64,000 nt of DNA, from contig OY728122.1 of the NCBI GenBank assembly GCA_963277665.1, positions 2,126,124,024-2,126,188,023 of the forward strand, given 5' to 3'. Below, one piece after another: positions 61,260-64,000 of the stretch (position 1 is its first letter; each line of letters opens with the position of its first letter). A program made the position numbers and the translations under genes. Source of the stretch: Viscum album (lineage: Eukaryota > Streptophyta > Magnoliopsida > Santalales > Viscaceae). Below the pieces are notes generated by a model, which did no database searches, was not told where the DNA came from, and was given only the letters and a program-made list of their open reading frames with translations.

Positions 61260-62290
61260 ATGCCACCGAGATGTCCTCTGGTTGTTTGCCGGATACATGG
61301 AAATGATTAGACACCAGCCATGGTAGATCAGGGACTACCATTATATCCTCATGTTTTTCCTGCCTTGGTGCCAACCATCATTCCAGAAAAAGTTGTTGAT
61401 GCACAATTCTGAGAAGGATTTTTGAGGTTTATGCAGACCTTCCAGGGAGAACCACATCATGCCTATTTATGGCATAATTGACTTAGGTTTTTCAGTAGTA
61501 GCATCCTACCACATTCTATGGGGACAGAGGACCTCAAGATGTAGTGTCATGGTTAGAAGCCATACTATCTATATTCAAACATTTGGATATGCCTTATAAA
61601 AAGAGGGTGAAGTTGGATACTTAAATGCTTTGGGATTCTAACAAGAGATGGTGGGATGTGATATCCCTGATGGGATTCCATCAAGTTATTCCTTGGGATG
61701 TGTTCCAATGTACCTTCTATGAAAACTTATAACCATAGAAATTGAGGTCTGATCGATCGTGAGAGCTCATGAGTTTCGAGAAGGTTAATCCCTCAGTCAT
61801 GGAGTATTCTTCTCTCTTCACAGTGATGTAGTGTTTCACACCCATTCCTTGGGGGGATGAGTTATTACTAGAAAATATTTTTGAGGATAGTATTAGGCAT
61901 GAAATCTGATCTTAGGAGAACATCATCAGGTTGGAAACCATATCTTCCATAGCCAACCAGGAACTGACCACAGAGTGAATCCTAAGGGATTTTGAAGCTG
62001 TGGAAATGGGAGGTTCAGTATCCAGAGCTGGTGCTTCTCTGGAAAATAGTATGATAAACCACAGGGAGTCTACACATAGAGATATGAGTAGGTAGGATAC
62101 ACCTTCAAGTTTCCATGTGGTATTCTACTAGTTTGGAAAGGGTGCGAATACGAGGACACATTTCCCTAGAGACCTGTTTGAGTGCCGATCTTGGGGAAAT
62201 ATTGGTCATCTTCATCATTTATGTCAGGTTTTCTCACCAGTAGCTCCTCAAAGAGGTTACTCTTTGACTTATAATTTGGGAGAAGGACCA
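61260..62290 (+). pseudogene. gag relic with CCHC knuckle
   Basis: ATGCCACCGAG at 61260 is a typical Gypsy gag start (MPPR). From 61514, FYGDRGPQDVVSWLEAILSIF matches F.G..DP..AE.WL..ME.IF, followed by KKRVKLDT and RWWDV. The zinc knuckle at 62183-62224 reads C-x2-W-GNIG-H-LHHL-C: the second cysteine has become tryptophan. Stops are scattered through the frame. Confidence 0.78.
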
Positions 62291-62499
62291 AATGTTTGTC
62301 ATTAGTTTGGGAACTAGAGTTCGTCCTGCCATTAAGAATGAGGGGAAATTAATGGATGTGGTAATCAGTTGGAAGGCATTCAACAACAACAGGATGGATC
62401 AACTCAGTGCAGTCAGGTTGGGTCATTGGGCCACAATACAAGTCATAATTTTACAGTGGACCAAACCCTGCAGGATTAGGATCCAAGACCATATATATT

Positions 62500-62970
62500 T
62501 AGAGTTATGATTTTGATTTCCTTAGTTTTAGCTTATATTCTTTTTGATACAGGGGATTCCCATAGCTTCAAATATGTTGCTATTGTGGAGAGCCTTGGGA
62601 TCTATATATATATTTACCTCTGCCAATATCTTGATGTTAGAAACACCGTTCGATACAAGAATAGCTAGTGTATGTCATTGCACTTAGTGCTCTCTTGAGG
62701 TTGGTGGTTTTCACTTCTTATGGGACCTTTATGTATTAGAGAAGAAGGGATACAACATCATTATTAGAATGGGTTGGTTAGTTCCCTTCCAGGCTGTTTT
62801 CTATTTATATTGTCGTAGGGTGAGTTTAACCTCACCAGAGGGTGGATCTTTCATTCATAAGGGAGAATGGGATGTCCAGGAGAGTAGAGCGGGAACCAAG
62901 CATCATGGGTTTGGAGGAGTTACATCCCAAATTTCTAGTCTATATCTAGATGATAGGGGAACTTCATAGA
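62500..62970 (+). pseudogene. aspartic protease relic
   Basis: YILFDTGDSHSFKYV places the catalytic DTG at 62546-62554, with Asp where Ala is usual after it. An intact catalytic triplet beside stops elsewhere fits a pseudogene of moderate age. The 62769-62969 open frame lies between protease and RT. Confidence 0.75.
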
Positions 62971-63960
62971 TGGACTTTACCCTAGTGGTGGATCATTTTA
63001 GTGATTTCATTCCAGAGGAATTTTCTGGTTTTACCCTAGAGTGAAAGGTAGTTATTTATATTGATCTTTTTACTGGAGCAGCACCAGTGTTCATTCCTCT
63101 TTATAGGATGGCTACAGAAAAATTACAGGATCCCAAGAAGTAGTTGGAGGAGTTTCAGGCAAAGGGTTTCATCTAACCATGTACATCTCTGTGGGGTTCT
63201 CCTTTCCTATTTGCAAAGAATTCAGACAGTACCATCAAACCTTTTGTGGATTATTGGATGCTGAACTAGTAGGCGGTCAAGAACCAATATCCCTTGCTGA
63301 GGATTGATGATGTATTTGATAAAATTTGAGAAGCCTTTGTGTTCTCGAAGATCGAATGGAGATCAGGTTATCATTAGTTGCACATTATACCATCTGATAT
63401 ACCTCTTATAGAATTTTGAAGATGGTATGTTCTATACGAGTATGTGGTTATGCCATTCATTCTCACGAAAACACATATTGTTTTTATAGAACTGATGAAC
63501 CAAGTGTTCCATCCAACATGGACTCAATCGTGGTGGTTTTTGTGGACGATATTGTGGTGTACTCTCACACTCGACAAAACTTTTCTACTCATCTTGAGAT
63601 CATTTTGAGTACACTGACAGAGCAATAGTTATATGTTATTCACTCAAAATTACACTTTTTGATGGACCCGATTCACTTATTGGGTCATGTTATCTCAGAT
63701 AAATTAGTATCAGTAGACCCTGAGAAAGTGATACTAGTAGTTTCTATGGAGAAGTCAAAGAATGTGTTTGAGGTATGAAGTTTCCTAGGAGTGGCTGGTT
63801 ACAAAAGACATTTTATACTGGAATTTTCACACATAGCAGCGCCATTGACATTCCTGGATAAGAAGGGTGTGATGTAACTATGGGAATATTCTATTGAGTC
63901 ATCCATTCATGAGCTGATTGGGATGTTGAATTAACAAACTATACTGGTTTTTTCAAAGAT
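62970..63960 (+). pseudogene. reverse transcriptase relic
   Basis: VVDHFSDFIPEEFSGFTLE opens the RT lead-in (V..F.DVFPEELPGLPP). It is followed by YIDLFTGAAPVFIPLYRMA, EEFQAKGFI, then TSLWGSPFLFAKNSDSTIKPFVDY. The catalytic box VVVFVDDIVVYS contains both aspartates at 63545-63550. FLMDPIHLLGHVIS and FLGVAGYKRHFILEFSHIAAPLTFLDKKGV complete the enzyme. Stops at former Gln, Arg and Lys positions and frame changes inactivate it. Confidence 0.9.
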
Positions 63961-64000
63961 ATAGAAGAGTTATATTGTTTACTGTGATGCATCAGGTATT
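63961..64000 (+). pseudogene. start of RNase H, cut by window end
   Basis: VYCDASG at 63977-63997 is the first strand of Gypsy RNase H with its catalytic Asp. The remainder is outside the window. Confidence 0.75.

Larger units (their letters stand above)
57925..64000 (+). mobile_element. Ty3/Gypsy retrotransposon, cut by the window end
   Basis: A 5' LTR (left end uncertain), primer site, long leader, gag, protease, RT and the first residues of RNase H are present in order, so integrase and the 3' LTR should lie just beyond the window. Stops occur in all genes, but motifs are easy to read: the protease still has DTG and RT still has VFVDDI. It looks better preserved than the 43-46 kb element. 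The family resembles the Gypsy lineages above, but clade assignment needs the integrase tail, which is missing. Confidence 0.82.

Noticed and set aside
1..64000. CRISPR array, operon, tRNA or rRNA genes
   Set aside because: No regular direct repeats with unique spacers of CRISPR type, no clustered intact frames, and no tRNA- or rRNA-like sequence were seen. The 25-bp and 59-64 bp arrays are LTR tandem repeats.
1..64000. Fungal repeat-induced mutation as the cause of the AT bias
   Set aside because: The chromovirus type, the CACTA termini and the long LTRs fit plants; stop patterns fit plant CG/CHG methylation decay as well as they fit any other C-to-T process.

Overview
The window is a piece of a large, strongly AT-rich plant nuclear genome that consists almost wholly of dead transposable elements. 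The plant assignment rests on a Ty3/Gypsy chromovirus of Tekay/Del type with LTRs of about 2.8 kb, a CACTA (En/Spm) DNA element with CACTAG termini, and primer-binding sites derived from initiator-tRNA-Met. The species cannot be named from the sequence. I found no intact host gene, tRNA, rRNA, operon or CRISPR array. Most open frames are chance frames or short shadows inside decayed elements.

Layout. (1) 1-2666 is unassigned AT-rich DNA. (2) 2667 to about 23146 is an old Gypsy element with LTRs of about 4.2 kb. It is split by a younger Tekay-like Gypsy element (7014-17481) that still has a 5-bp target duplication (TGTTT), two LTRs, a primer-binding site, a polypurine tract and the order gag-PR-RT-RNaseH-INT-chromodomain. 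A fragment of the older element's RT survives at about 18.24-18.60 kb. (3) 23.1-24.6 kb is a probable LTR remnant. (4) 24631-30351 is a minus-strand LTR element of LARD type: 1.5-kb LTRs (TGATA...TATCA), TATA boxes, a polypurine tract and an interior with no pol. (5) 30.35-34.2 kb holds a heavily decayed Gypsy pol, interrupted by a 1692-bp non-autonomous CACTA element (31255-32946, GTG duplication). (6) About 34.9-48.41 kb is a third Gypsy element, recognisable only by short protease, RT and integrase motifs and a collinear LTR pair. (7) 48.4-56.4 kb is unassigned AT-rich DNA with a few short repeats. (8) 56.47-57.31 kb is a GC- and CpG-richer block with minus-strand open frames that I could not identify. 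(9) From about 57.9 kb to the window end lies a fourth Gypsy element (5' LTR, primer site, long leader, gag, PR, RT and the start of RNase H), which continues beyond the window.

The coding relics are all broken by stops and frameshifts. Many of the stops can be explained as C-to-T or G-to-A changes (for example Gln CAG to TAG), as expected after long methylation of silenced elements. The relative order of some insertions can be read from the nesting: the Tekay-like element is younger than its 4.2-kb-LTR host, and the CACTA element is younger than the Gypsy pol it interrupts. Boundaries marked approximate were set by eye; no alignment was computed.
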